From positions 682,001 through 746,000 of the forward strand of contig NZ_PVTL01000001.1 in assembly GCF_003003265.1 (NCBI RefSeq): DNA of 64,000 nucleotides, given 5' to 3'. A model generated the notes under the pieces. It was not told the origin of the DNA. It was given only the letters and a program-made list of their open reading frames with translations, and did no database searches. Of this stretch, positions 38,621 to 49,749 are shown one piece after another. This DNA is from Glaciihabitans tibetensis (GTDB taxonomy: Bacteria > Actinomycetota > Actinomycetes > Actinomycetales > Microbacteriaceae). The first letter of the stretch is position 1, and the number at the start of each line of letters is the position of its first letter. The position numbers and the translations under genes were made by a program.

Positions 38621-38658
38621 GGCTTCTCTCTTTTCGCTCGTTTGCTCGGAAGGTACGT

Positions 38659-41247
38659 TCAATCGCTCGACTGACCGGCAGTCGGCTGGGCGTCGACGAA
38701 GATGTTTTGCAGGTGATCGTTGATTCCGGCGAGCCTCGCCCTCGCGCTTCGATAACCGACATGACCGTCTGGCCGGATCAGGTATGCCGTGATTCCCCGC
38801 GGGTCATAGGTGTTTCGGAAGTTGCCGACGCTGTCCCGGAGAACAGAAATATCGAGATGCGCCGGTATCTGGGCATCCGGACTCGCGATCAGATAGGCAT
38901 CGATCTCGCCCGAAGACTGTCTCCGCACCGCAGCAGCGAGGTTCTCTGCTTCCACGACGTCGTCCTCGACGACCGTCTCGTCGACGTAGAGCAGCAGGGT
39001 CGATCTCGTCCCACGCGTGACTTCGAACAGTCGAAGGGGGTGGCCAACTCCGAACCTGGTCAGTCCATGCACGTCCGGTGCCCGCTCGCCCGGCGCCGGA
39101 CCACGGAGAACCCCGTCAGTACCGATGTCCTCGCCGACCAGGGCGCTGCCGGAGTAGCTCATGGTCATTTGCATTTCGAGGAGGAACTGTGCTTTCTCGT
39201 CCTCCATGTCCATCTCGTCGGTGAATGCGAGCGAAACGGCACGGTCGACAATCGCCTTACCTGCGGGCCTCCGCTCGGCATCGTAGCTGTCGAGCAAGGT
39301 GGGCGCGGCAAGTCCGCGGACGGCGAGAGCGAGCTTCCAGCCCAGATTCCACGCGTCTTGAATGCCAGTGTTCATGCCTTGCCCGCCGGCTGGTGGATGC
39401 AGGTGTGCTGCGTCACCGGCGACAAAGACGCGACCGGTGCGGTACCTGTCGACGATGCCGTGCTTGATGCGGAAGGTCGAGGACCATCGCAGGTTGCTCG
39501 CGGTCGTTGGCTCGGGTGCCAAGTCGTCGAGCACGGCTTGGATGTCTGCGAGGGACGGGGGCGTGTACTCCTGCCAGAATCCGGCCGGCACAATCCCCGA
39601 CCCGATCGTCTTCTGCAGTGGTTGTGGAGCCAAGGTCGCAACCCGGTAGCGTCCGTCGCCCGGCAGCGGAACGCAGACCAGCATCCCGGTGAAGTCGCCG
39701 TCGTCCTCGATCCGAACGAAACGCAGGAGATGGCCCTTCGGCATGGTCCAATCGAGTTGGACGTCACCCAACATGAACAGCTGCGGGAACATCGAGAGGC
39801 CGCCCTCGAACTGAAGCCCGAGGCCCGCGCGGACCACGCTGTGAGCACCGTCACAGCCAACCAGATACTTCGCTCGCGTCACCGTCGTTTCACCGGAGGC
39901 ACTCGTCAGCGTCGCGGTCACCCCATCGGGGTCCTGATCGAAGGAGACGAGCTCGACGCCGCGTTCAACGGTGACTCCGAGCGAGGCGAGCCGGTCGCTC
40001 AGAATGCGTTCTGTCTCGTATTGCGGCAGGCCGAGGTGCGCATACGGAAGGTCACTCAGCCCCGCCCAGTCAACCTGATGGGTCTGCTTCCCGTTCACGT
40101 ACACCGTCTGCCCGTGCAACCAGATCCCGTTTCGAATCGCCTCCGCGACGACGCCCTGGTCTTCCCAGATTTCCATCGTCCTGCAGTGGATGCCGATCGC
40201 CTTGTCGGCCCGGGCGGCAGCGTCCGGCCGCTTCTCGATCACGCGCACGGCTATTCCCCTGCGGGCCAATTCGATGGCACAGGTCAGTCCCACCGGCCCG
40301 CTTCCGACCACCAGTACATCGAGTTCGCTTGTTGCAGTGCCGCCGCGTGTGGTGACATCGTTGGCCGCGGTCGGTGCTGCGGCGACTGCTGCCTCGGGCG
40401 GGTCTGACGCGGCTGGCGCTTGTGTTGGTGCTGCTGCCGGTGCCGGTGTGGCTGCCGCTGCGACTGGCGGTACCGGAACGGGCACTTCCGTCGGCCTCGG
40501 CGTCGGTGCTTTCGCCCGTCCTGCGACAGTCCGTGCTGCGACAGTCGGGGCTCCGACGGCCGGGGCTGCGACGGTCCGGGATGCAGTGGAGTAACCCACC
40601 GCAGGAAATTCCGGCGTGCCCGGGGTTCGTTGGTGCTGAGCTGGGCGCCAGCGAATCTCGAACACCCGCCGCGCGAACTCGACGGACAGCCACCGGGCCA
40701 GCGGGCCACTTTGGTCGGCGTGCGACGGATCCTCGACCCAGTTGATGAAATCCTGCTCGGTCTCCCATTCGGCGAAGATGTGGTAAACGAACGATCCTGG
40801 CTCTTTGAGCAGTTCTTCGCGGATCAGGCCCGGCGTGCCCGCCAACCGGGAGGCAACGATCTGGTACGCGCGCTCGAACGCCTCCTCTTCTCCCGGGCTG
40901 ATCCTCGTGGTCAGGTCGACTCGGATCGGCAGCGGCTTCGTCGCCGAGACGGTGCTCACCAGCTCGTACGTGCTTCTGGCCGCGTCCTCACGTAGATCAC
41001 GCAGTCCCGCGGTCAGAGCCTCACGCTGTTCACTGCGGCCGAACGCATCCACCGCGTCGCGGTCGATCCAGTCGCTGGTGATGACGAACGTGCGTGAGTC
41101 GTCGAGATCACGGGAAAGCTCCTGTCGCACGTTGCCGGGCACCCGGCTGATCTCGGCAGCCGCGCTCGCCCAAGCGTCTTGGAACTCGGCCTCCATGCCC
41201 TCCCGGGCGCGCATTCGGAGCACCGTTCTGATCGCTGGTTCGCTCAC
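38659..41247 (-). CDS. FAD-dependent aromatic polyketide monooxygenase with two N-terminal ABM domains
   Basis: An 862-residue tailoring oxygenase. Residues 5-95 and 105-200 are two antibiotic-biosynthesis-monooxygenase (ABM) domains. Residues 201-308 are an Ala/Pro/Thr/Val linker with a tandem repeat. From 310 a class A flavoprotein hydroxylase begins with VVGSGPVGLTCAIELARRG, and has the FAD ribityl motif VFVAGDAAHLHPPAGGQGMNTGIQD. A C-terminal thioredoxin-like domain follows, as in phenol and polyketide hydroxylases. ABM domains oxidise anthrone-type intermediates to quinones without cofactor, so one protein may perform two kinds of ring oxidation. It is coupled by a 4-base overlap to the chain-length factor. 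Confidence 0.9.
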   Translation of the reverse strand: MSEPAIRTVLRMRAREGMEAEFQDAWASAAAEISRVPGNVRQELSRDLDDSRTFVITSDWIDRDAVDAFGRSEQREALTAGLRDLREDAARSTYELVSTVSATKPLPIRVDLTTRISPGEEEAFERAYQIVASRLAGTPGLIREELLKEPGSFVYHIFAEWETEQDFINWVEDPSHADQSGPLARWLSVEFARRVFEIRWRPAQHQRTPGTPEFPAVGYSTASRTVAAPAVGAPTVAARTVAGRAKAPTPRPTEVPVPVPPVAAAATPAPAAAPTQAPAASDPPEAAVAAAPTAANDVTTRGGTATSELDVLVVGSGPVGLTCAIELARRGIAVRVIEKRPDAAARADKAIGIHCRTMEIWEDQGVVAEAIRNGIWLHGQTVYVNGKQTHQVDWAGLSDLPYAHLGLPQYETERILSDRLASLGVTVERGVELVSFDQDPDGVTATLTSASGETTVTRAKYLVGCDGAHSVVRAGLGLQFEGGLSMFPQLFMLGDVQLDWTMPKGHLLRFVRIEDDGDFTGMLVCVPLPGDGRYRVATLAPQPLQKTIGSGIVPAGFWQEYTPPSLADIQAVLDDLAPEPTTASNLRWSSTFRIKHGIVDRYRTGRVFVAGDAAHLHPPAGGQGMNTGIQDAWNLGWKLALAVRGLAAPTLLDSYDAERRPAGKAIVDRAVSLAFTDEMDMEDEKAQFLLEMQMTMSYSGSALVGEDIGTDGVLRGPAPGERAPDVHGLTRFGVGHPLRLFEVTRGTRSTLLLYVDETVVEDDVVEAENLAAAVRRQSSGEIDAYLIASPDAQIPAHLDISVLRDSVGNFRNTYDPRGITAYLIRPDGHVGYRSARARLAGINDHLQNIFVDAQPTAGQSSD
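40518..40577 (-). repeat. 15-bp tandem repeat, 4 units, in the monooxygenase linker
   Basis: Four 15-base units of GTCCTGCGACAGTCC type encode five-residue TVAAP/TVAAR steps in the linker between the ABM and FAD domains; a partial fifth unit follows. Confidence 0.8.
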
Positions 41248-42512
41248 GAGATCGCCTCCTCGGCAACGTCTTCGAGATCGGCGGCGGTGACCTTCCGCAG
41301 CACCATTGAGCTGTTAAATCCGCCGAAGCCGCGTGCGTTGATCAGCACGACGTCGAGGTCGAGCTCGCGGGGCACGCGCACGAGATCGAGTCCGTACGCC
41401 GGATTGGGCTGATCGAGGTTGCCAACCGCCGGCGCGACACCCTCGCGGATTGCCAGCAATGCAGTCGCCACGCTGAGCGCCGAACCGCCTGCGTTGAGCC
41501 GACCGACGAATCCCTGCGGCGCCGTCACCGGTACGGAGCCGATCCGGTCGCCGAACACCCTTCGCAGCGCTGACGCCTCCAGGGCGTCCAGTTCGGCAAC
41601 TCCCGCCCCATCGGCGATGACCAGGTCGATGTCCTCGGCCGTCAGGCCCGCATCCGCGATTGCAAGGTTCATCGCCCGGGCCATGTGCGTCGCGTCCGGC
41701 GCTGGCGCATTGGGGTCGTACGCGTCGTGGGTTGCGGCATAGCCGGCGATTTCCCCATATATCTGAGGACTTCCGCGTTTCACCGCGGTGCGAAGATCCT
41801 CGACCAGCAGCACAGCCCCGCCCTCACCGGGTGCGTACCCGTTGGCCTGCTTGTCGAACGGTTTGTAGCCAGCACGTGGGTCGTCCGACGTAGTCAACCT
41901 TCCGCTGCTGCCGTAGCAGGTCAAGGCGTAGGGCGACAGCGGGGCTTCGGTTCCGCCGCCGATGACTGCCGTGGTTCCCCGACGAACAACCCGCCGCGCG
42001 TGGCCGAGGCTGTCCAGACCGCCGGCACCCTCGGTCACAAGTACGCTGGCGGGACCCTTCGTGCCGTGCCGGATCGAGGACTGCCCGGTACTGGCCGCAT
42101 AAAACCAGGCGATGGACTGGTAGGCACCGACCGCACGAGGGCCTTTGCTGTACAGGCCCGTCATCTCCCGTTGGCCGAACTCGTTGCCCCCGGAACCGGC
42201 TGCGAGAGCCACCGAGGTTGCGTACGGACTGTGGTCGGCAGGGTTGTAACGGGCATCGTCGAGAGCCAATTGTGTTGCGGCCAGGGACATCCAGGTCCAG
42301 CGGTCGGTCTGCACCACCAGCCGCGGGTCTACCTGGTCAGTCACGTCGAATCCGTCTACCTGGCCAGCAATCGTGGTGGTGTAGGGCGTCGGATCGAAGG
42401 CAGAGATGCGACGCACATTCAGTTCGCCGGCAAGGATGCTCTTCCAGTGCTGATCCGCTCCGATTCCGCTGGGCGCGATTACGCCGATGCCGGTGATCAC
42501 CACGCGAGTCAT
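41244..42512 (-). CDS. Type II PKS chain-length factor (ketosynthase beta)
   Basis: A 422-residue KS-fold protein that pairs with KS-alpha and sets polyketide chain length. The active-site cysteine is absent: the site reads [16 protein letters not shown], with G162 aligned to the catalytic Cys (often Gln in other CLFs). The KS-alpha His-containing motifs are also replaced ([25 protein letters not shown]). It lies directly after KS-alpha with a 4-base overlap, the universal order for minimal type II PKS. Chain length cannot be deduced by eye. Confidence 0.93.
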   Translation of the reverse strand: MTRVVITGIGVIAPSGIGADQHWKSILAGELNVRRISAFDPTPYTTTIAGQVDGFDVTDQVDPRLVVQTDRWTWMSLAATQLALDDARYNPADHSPYATSVALAAGSGGNEFGQREMTGLYSKGPRAVGAYQSIAWFYAASTGQSSIRHGTKGPASVLVTEGAGGLDSLGHARRVVRRGTTAVIGGGTEAPLSPYALTCYGSSGRLTTSDDPRAGYKPFDKQANGYAPGEGGAVLLVEDLRTAVKRGSPQIYGEIAGYAATHDAYDPNAPAPDATHMARAMNLAIADAGLTAEDIDLVIADGAGVAELDALEASALRRVFGDRIGSVPVTAPQGFVGRLNAGGSALSVATALLAIREGVAPAVGNLDQPNPAYGLDLVRVPRELDLDVVLINARGFGGFNSSMVLRKVTAADLEDVAEEAIS

Positions 42513-43785
42513 GCCGCCACCTCGGACTTCGCGAGCACGATGGCCGACTGGAACCCGCCGAAACCGCTGCCCACCGAAACCACGACGTCAACCGGCATCT
42601 CCCGAGCGATCTTGGGAACATAGTCCAGATCGCACTCGGCATCGCGGTTCTCCAGATTCGCGGTGGGTGGGACGACGCCGTGCTCGATGGCGAGGCTGCA
42701 GGCGACCAACTCGATGGAGCCGATCGCACCCAGCGAATGCCCGACCATGGATTTGATCGAGCTCATCGAGATGTCATAGGCGTGCGCACCGAGGCTGCGC
42801 TTGACTGCGGCGGTCTCGTGTCTGTCATTCTGCTTCGTGCCCGAGCCGTGGGCGTTGACATAGTCGACCGCTGTCGGGTCGATTTTGGCCTGGCCGAGCG
42901 CCGCATCGATTGCGGCGCTCATCTCCACTCCGTCAGGCCGCAGCCCCGTCATATGAAACGCATTGCACCTATTGGCGAAGCCGCCAATCTCGCAGTAGAT
43001 ATGAGCGCCCCGCGCCCGAGCGCTGGTGTACTCCTCCAGGACCATCACCGCCCCGCCCTCGCCCATCACGAATCCGTCACGGGTAGCGTCGAAAGGCCGC
43101 GAAGCGTGCTCGGGATCATCGTTTCGCGCAGACGTCGCACGAATAGTGTCGAAACAGGCGACAGAGATCGGCGAGATGGGGGCGTCACTTGCCCCGGCGA
43201 TGACCACGTCCGCGTCGCCGTCCTGGATCAGTTGGGTGCCGTATCCGACGGCGTCGATGCCGGACGTGCAACCGGTCGACATGACCGACGCCGGCCCATG
43301 CGCGTGAAACCGGACCGCGAGTTCGGTCGCCGCACTGCTGGGGATGAGCGAGTTGTACAGGAACTTCGACCCGTATGCAGGATCGACCAGCCAGTCCCGA
43401 CCGTGGTTACTGACGTTTACGTATTCGTCCTCGAGCCGCATGGTTGCGCCGACCGCGCTTCCCACGCTGATGGCGAGCCGGTTGTGATCGACTCCTGTCC
43501 CGGAACGCAGGTCCAAACCGCTGTCCGCGACCGCCTCATCTGCTGCAACCATGGCGAACTGGATAAAGCGGTCGTTGCGGTAGATCTCCTGCGGCGTCAG
43601 TCCGGAGGCCAGCGGGTCGAAGTCGGCTTCCGCGGCGATCTGCGATCGGAACCGCGCGGGGTCGAAGTGGCTGATCCTGCGGGTGGCGGTGCGACCCTCG
43701 GTCAGCAAGTTCCAGAACGCCTGCTTCCCGACGCCACCCGGTGCAACGACCCCGACACCGGTGACGACGACCCTCCGTGAGCTGT

Positions 43786-43789
<4 letters not shown>
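42509..43789 (-). CDS. Type II PKS ketosynthase alpha
   Basis: A 426-residue ketosynthase that catalyses decarboxylative condensation of malonyl-ACP. The catalytic triad is complete: C174 in [13 protein letters not shown]314 in [11 protein letters not shown], and H351 in GHSLGAIGS. The TSGIDAVG pattern is that of aromatic PKS KS-alpha and not of FabF. It overlaps the cupin gene and the CLF gene by 4 bases at each side. Confidence 0.95.
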
Positions 43790-45095
<1,306 letters not shown>

Positions 45096-45099
<4 letters not shown>

Positions 45100-46595
45100 G
45101 CTGGGGTGACCTCCGTCTTTGGTGGAGCTTGGGGTACGCCGCGAAGCCGGATCGGCTCCGCGGGGGCTGGGACGGCGCGCACAACATCCGCCGTCAGGGA
45201 ACGAACATGGAGTCCCTGCTGACTGATCTCGGCCGCGCTGGCGAGCAGGCTGGGCATTTCCCGGTCGAGGAACTGAATATCATGCCGGTCGGCGCGGATG
45301 TCGGGGTGCCGGAGCAATGCTCGGTGCAGGTTCGCCGTGGTCGACAAACCTGGGCCGTCTACAGCCATTTCGGCCAAAGCGCGGTCCATTCTGGACAGCG
45401 CCTGATCCCGGGTCGGCGCCCACACGATAAGTTTGGCCAGGAGTGAGTCGTAGTGCGGACTGACCTGATCTCCCTCCCGGTACCCGGTATCCATCCGCGT
45501 CCATGGCCCTGCCGGCGCCCTGTAGACGTCGAGCCGGCCGGGCGTGGGTGCGAACCCCCGCGCTGGATCCTCCGCATTGATCCGGCACTCGATGGCGGCC
45601 CCGTGGCATCGGACGTCCTGTTGGCCGAAGGCGAGCGGCAATCCGTCGGCGATCAAGATCTGTTCGCGGACCAGGTCGATGCCCGTCAACATCTCGGTGA
45701 CCGGGTGCTCCACTTGAATCCGGGCATTCATTTCCATGAAGTAGGGCCTACCCGAGCCATCAACCAGGAATTCCATGGTCCCGGCGCCGGTGTACCCGAC
45801 AGAAAGCGCACCACGCACAGCCAAGGCCCCGATTTGTTCGCGCTGGGCGACCGTCAGGCGGGCGGCGGGGCCCTCCTCGAAGAGTTTTTGATGGCGGCGC
45901 TGCAGTGAGCAATCGCGCTCGCCGAGAGAGACGCCGTTTCCGTGCTGATCGCACAGCACCTGCACCTCTACGTGGCGCGCGCCGGCCAGGTACCGCTCCA
46001 CGTAGACGGCAGGGTCGTTGAAGACTGCCCTGGCCACCTCGCGGGTGCTGACATACGCTTCGCCAAAATCCGCCGCGCAATAGACGACACTTATCCCGCG
46101 ACCACCGCCACCGGCTGCAGCCTTGATGATGACGGGATACCCGATGTCGGTTGCGATCTCCTGCCCCTCGCGTACCGAGCGCACCGGGTCGACCACCCCG
46201 GGAAGCATAGGCAGCCCGGCCTTGTGCATGAGCCCGCGCGCCCTGGCCTTGTTACCCATGTCCTGCATGACCGAGGGTGAAGGACCGATGAAGGTCAAAC
46301 CCGCCGACTCGCAGATCTCCGCGAAATCCGGGTCCTCAGAGAGGAAGCCGTAGCCGGGATGGATGGCGTCCGCGCCGGTCTGCAGGGCCGCCTCGACGAT
46401 GTTGGGGATGTTGAGGTAGCTCCGTCGCGGCGCCGGCGGGCCGATGTTCACTGCGGTGTCCGCCAGTCGAACGATTTCGGAATCCCGATCGGCGGAGCTG
46501 TAGACAGCGACGACCTCGATACCCAGCTCCTGGCACGTCCTGGCGATTCGAACGGCGATTTCGCCTCGGTTGGCGATCAGCAGTTTGCGGATCAT
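45096..46595 (-). CDS. accC: Acetyl-CoA carboxylase biotin carboxylase subunit
   Basis: A 499-residue ATP-grasp enzyme that carboxylates biotin on AccB. Typical parts are KLLIANRGEIAVRIARTC at the N-terminus, the glycine-rich ATP loop KAAAGGGGRGIS, and EMNARIQVEHPVTEM near the active site. It is part of a three-gene carboxylase set (accDA, accB, accC) inside the polyketide operon and overlaps both neighbours by 4 bases, so it is probably dedicated to malonyl-CoA supply for the pathway. Confidence 0.95.
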
Positions 46596-47143
46596 GCTGC
46601 CTGCTCCTTCGGGTGAAGACGCAGAAGAACCTGGTCGTATTCGACGGATTCGCCATCGCTCACCAAGACCTCAGAGATGACGCCCGATTCGCCGGCCACG
46701 ATCGCGTTCATCAGCTTCATCGCCTCGATGATCGCCACCGTGGTGCCGGCCTCCACCGCGTCGCCGACCTGAACAAACGGTTCCGCCCCTGGTGACGGTG
46801 CGGCGAAGTAGCAGCCGACGAGGGGCGCTCGGACTGCGATGGTTATGTCATCGTGGATCGGCGGAGGCGCCGCCGCCGTCAGGGGGGCTGTCTCACCGGC
46901 GTGAGCCGGCCGCCGCCGATCGAGAAGCGGTTCTCCGGTACCCACCTGGACGGACCACTCGACCTCGATCTCGCGGTCGCCGCCGCGGACCCGCAGTCGG
47001 CGCACATCGCCAGGCAGCGTGCGTGCGAGTTCGGCCACTTCCTGTCGCAGCTCGAGCATCGATTCCGGGTTGGCGGATGGGAGGATTGCTGCCGGCTGAG
47101 GGACATCGCGGTTCGTTGATGCAGTCGAGTCGTCGAGTGTCAT
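46592..47143 (-). CDS. accB: Biotin carboxyl carrier protein of acetyl-CoA carboxylase
   Basis: A 183-residue carrier with the biotinylated lysine K143 in IIEAMKLMNAI in the C-terminal lipoyl/biotinyl domain. The N-terminal part is a helical domain and a Pro/Ala linker. AGGCGGCCAGG precedes the ATG. It separates the accDA and accC genes of the pathway carboxylase. Confidence 0.94.
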   Translation of the reverse strand: MTLDDSTASTNRDVPQPAAILPSANPESMLELRQEVAELARTLPGDVRRLRVRGGDREIEVEWSVQVGTGEPLLDRRRPAHAGETAPLTAAAPPPIHDDITIAVRAPLVGCYFAAPSPGAEPFVQVGDAVEAGTTVAIIEAMKLMNAIVAGESGVISEVLVSDGESVEYDQVLLRLHPKEQAA

Positions 47144-47153
47144 CCTGGCCGCC

Positions 47154-48866
47154 TCAGCTCGCGATTTCGGTCGTCAGGGGGGTCATCAGGGCCGCACCAC
47201 CGAGCCGGGAGAAGCGTTCCTGCCGACCCGACAAAAGGTCGGCGGGCGAGACATCGTTCAGCTCTTCCAGCTCCCGGACGATGACCTCGCGGAGCGTGCG
47301 AGCGCACGCAGCCGGGTCCGCTTGCGCCCCTCCGACCGGTTCGGGTACCACCGAGGTGGCGATGCCGCTGTGCAGCAGATGCGGTGCGCCGAGTTGCAAC
47401 GCCCTGGCCGCAGCGGGAGCCGATGACGCGCTCCGCCAGAGGATCGCCGCACACCCTTCCGGACTGATCACGGAGAGGAACGCATTTTCCAGCACCAGCA
47501 GCCGGTCCGACGTGCACAGCGCGAGGGCGCCACCGCTGCCGCCTTCACCGGTGATCACGGCAACCACCGGAACACGCAGCCGCGAGCTGCGCATAATGGC
47601 TTCGGCGATCGCGATGGACTGTCCGCGTTCCTCCGCGTCCGGGCCGGGGTGAGCGCCGGGGGTGTCGACAAAAGTGACCACAGGCATCCCGAACATCTCG
47701 GCATGCTCCATCAGGCGCACCGCCTTGCGGTAACCCTCCGGGTGGGCCATCCCGAAATTGTGAGCAACGAGCTCCTTGACCGTATGGCCCTTCTGGCTGC
47801 CGATTACCACGACAGACCGCCCGGCGAGCGATGCCACCCCGCCGACAACCGCAGGGTCATCGGCAAACGAACGATCACCGTGCAGCTCAACAAAATCGTC
47901 GAAGGCAAGCCGAAGGTAATCCGCTGTCGTCGGCCGATCGACGCTGCGGGCGGCCTGGACCACTTCCCACGAGTCACGCATCGCCGGAGACCCCGTCGAC
48001 CTCGTCGCCGCAGGCTCGGGAACAGGATCAGCTCCTGTGGTGGAGCTTTCGCCGGCGTGCAAGTCCGCCAAGCGGATCAGGAGGGACCGTAGGTCAGCCC
48101 TGTTCTCCACCCGGTCGACCAAACCGTGAAGGAGCTGCGATTCGGCTGCCTGGAAGTCGACGGGTAGCGCCGCACGGATAGTTTCCTGAACGACCCGCGG
48201 GCCAGCGAACCCGACGTGAGCGCCTCTTTCCGCGATGACGACCGAACCCAAACTGGCAAAGGATGCGGAGACACCCCCGTATGTCGGATCGGTGAGCACG
48301 CACACCGACAGAACGCCCGCCTCGCGAAGCCGCGCAAAGGCGACCGCCGTGCGAGCCATCTGCAGGAGCGAAAAGACGCCTTCCTGCATTCGTGCTCCGC
48401 CGCTCGCGCACACGACGATCAGTGGCTTCCGCTCGCGGAGCGCCAGCTCGGCCGCCTCGCTCACCCGGCGGCCGACTTCCAATCCCATGCTCCCGCCCAT
48501 AAACGAAAACTCCATAACGGCGAGAACCACTTCCCGCCCACCGAGGAGCGCGGCGCCGACGATAACCGCCTCCGATTCCCGGGAGTTGGCGTTCGCCGCT
48601 GCCAACCTGTCGCGATAAGGACGCGAGTCGGAGAAGGCGAGCGGATCAGGCATCACAGGGTCTAACTCGGCCTCGCGAAAACTATCTGGGTCCACCAGCA
48701 GCTCGATCCGGGCCCGCGCCCCCATCCGCACGTGGTGGTCACACTCGGGACACACCCACAGATTTCGATCGAGTCGCTTGTGGTAAATGAGGGCATCGCA
48801 GCCCGGACACTTGGTCCATTCAGCCCGGCCGCCGGGCAACGCCACCGGCTCCGAAGTGTGTGTCAT
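47154..48866 (-). CDS. accDA: Acetyl-CoA carboxylase carboxyltransferase, fused beta-alpha subunits
   Basis: A 570-residue fusion. The N-terminal half is AccD, with zinc-finger cysteines C20, C23, C39 and C42 and the GGSMGLEVGRRVSEAAE region. The C-terminal half (from about 290) is AccA, with ELHGDRSFADDPAVVGG and GMAHPEGYRKAVRLMEHAE. It transfers the carboxyl group from biotin to acetyl-CoA. Free-standing accA and accD are the E. coli form; fusions are known in actinobacterial polyketide clusters. A good AAGGAG site precedes the ATG. Confidence 0.94.
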   Translation of the reverse strand: MTHTSEPVALPGGRAEWTKCPGCDALIYHKRLDRNLWVCPECDHHVRMGARARIELLVDPDSFREAELDPVMPDPLAFSDSRPYRDRLAAANANSRESEAVIVGAALLGGREVVLAVMEFSFMGGSMGLEVGRRVSEAAELALRERKPLIVVCASGGARMQEGVFSLLQMARTAVAFARLREAGVLSVCVLTDPTYGGVSASFASLGSVVIAERGAHVGFAGPRVVQETIRAALPVDFQAAESQLLHGLVDRVENRADLRSLLIRLADLHAGESSTTGADPVPEPAATRSTGSPAMRDSWEVVQAARSVDRPTTADYLRLAFDDFVELHGDRSFADDPAVVGGVASLAGRSVVVIGSQKGHTVKELVAHNFGMAHPEGYRKAVRLMEHAEMFGMPVVTFVDTPGAHPGPDAEERGQSIAIAEAIMRSSRLRVPVVAVITGEGGSGGALALCTSDRLLVLENAFLSVISPEGCAAILWRSASSAPAAARALQLGAPHLLHSGIATSVVPEPVGGAQADPAACARTLREVIVRELEELNDVSPADLLSGRQERFSRLGGAALMTPLTTEIAS

Positions 48867-48981
48867 CGGGTCTCCTTATTTGCAGGTACTACAACCAGAA
48901 CGGCGAAGCGGGGCTCCTGGCGGCTCGACGAACTGTTGGTCGACATCAAGTCGTCCAATGAGTTGGCGGCGCAGGGTGAAT

Positions 48982-49314
48982 TCAGCCTTGAGGGGCCGGC
49001 GGCGTCCAATGGTAAAAGCGGTCGGCCATAGCGTCGAGCGGCGAAGCCCAATTTGGGTCGTAGGGCTCGATGTGCGGGCGCAACTCGTCACTGACGGCAC
49101 GGAAAGATGGCAATCGCTGCGCCGTTCGCATTGCATCTGACGCTGGCACTGCGAAGTCGATCAGGTGCACGTAGATACCGTGAAAGCGATACAGGGAGCG
49201 ACCGATGACGCCGATCTCCTGAGGCATTGAGGTCGCGTCCGAGCGGGCGAAAATGTCCGCTACTGCCGGGGCATCCTGCGAGCGCATCTTCGCGACGATC
49301 ATGATCTGTTGCAT
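48982..49314 (-). CDS. TcmI family type II polyketide cyclase, single domain
   Basis: A 110-residue TcmI-type cyclase: IGVIGRSLYRFHGIYVHLIDF in the middle and DAMADRFYHWTPP at the end match both halves of the double-domain protein at the other end of the operon. ATG 49314 has GGAG 6 bases upstream and places the first strand (MIVAKM) correctly. It is the first gene of the cluster, 115 bases before accDA. It probably closes a ring not handled by the double TcmI protein. Confidence 0.86.
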   Translation of the reverse strand: MQQIMIVAKMRSQDAPAVADIFARSDATSMPQEIGVIGRSLYRFHGIYVHLIDFAVPASDAMRTAQRLPSFRAVSDELRPHIEPYDPNWASPLDAMADRFYHWTPPAPQG

Positions 49315-49749
49315 GACTGACTCCACTTCATCAGGAACGATTGCGGCCGAACAAATGTCATCCCGGACGACTCCGACGAATCGAGAGCCAGCCCCGCGGA
49401 CATTCCAAACGCTAAAACAACTCACAGTCACAACACACCCACCCGAGGTATGAACTTGGTGCCGTCATCTCCCCCACCCCAGGAGCCAAAGCACCCCCAT
49501 CCGGTGGGCCATCCCCTCCCATGGGTCGAGGCGTCTCACCCAAAGTCGGAACCCGACCGAGCGCCGTGTCCGGACCGAGTCGGACTGACGACTGGCGAGG
49601 CAGTATCTCGATGAACTCCGTGAGCGTGAGCATGGCGGCATCCCGACCCACACGCCGTTCTCAAGCGGATGGCTGTATCGCCGTTTCCTGGACTGTCGTC
49701 CCGCACCTGCAGCCCACCTGCAGCCCACCAGCGGGCTACATGCGCGGGG
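49315..49749. other. 435-base gap between the polyketide operon and its regulator
   Basis: No confident gene. It must contain the operon promoter, which I could not place. A CCGGACCG octamer at 49570-49577, also present upstream of the regulator, and a nearby CGGACTG are possible regulator half-sites. A decayed carrier-protein-like reading at 49465-49633 is listed separately. Short CACCTGCAGCCC duplication occurs near 49706. Confidence 0.5.
49465..49633 (-). pseudogene. Possible decayed acyl-carrier-like fragment
   Basis: From ATG 49633 the frame reads MLTLTEFIEILP, then VRLGPDTALGRVP, like helix 1 and the loop of a carrier protein. A shift of frame then gives LDPWEGMAHRMGVLWLL up to a stop at 49465, where a carrier would have WDSMA. 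The attachment serine would be replaced by glycine. This is a weak pattern match by eye and may be chance. Confidence 0.2.
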
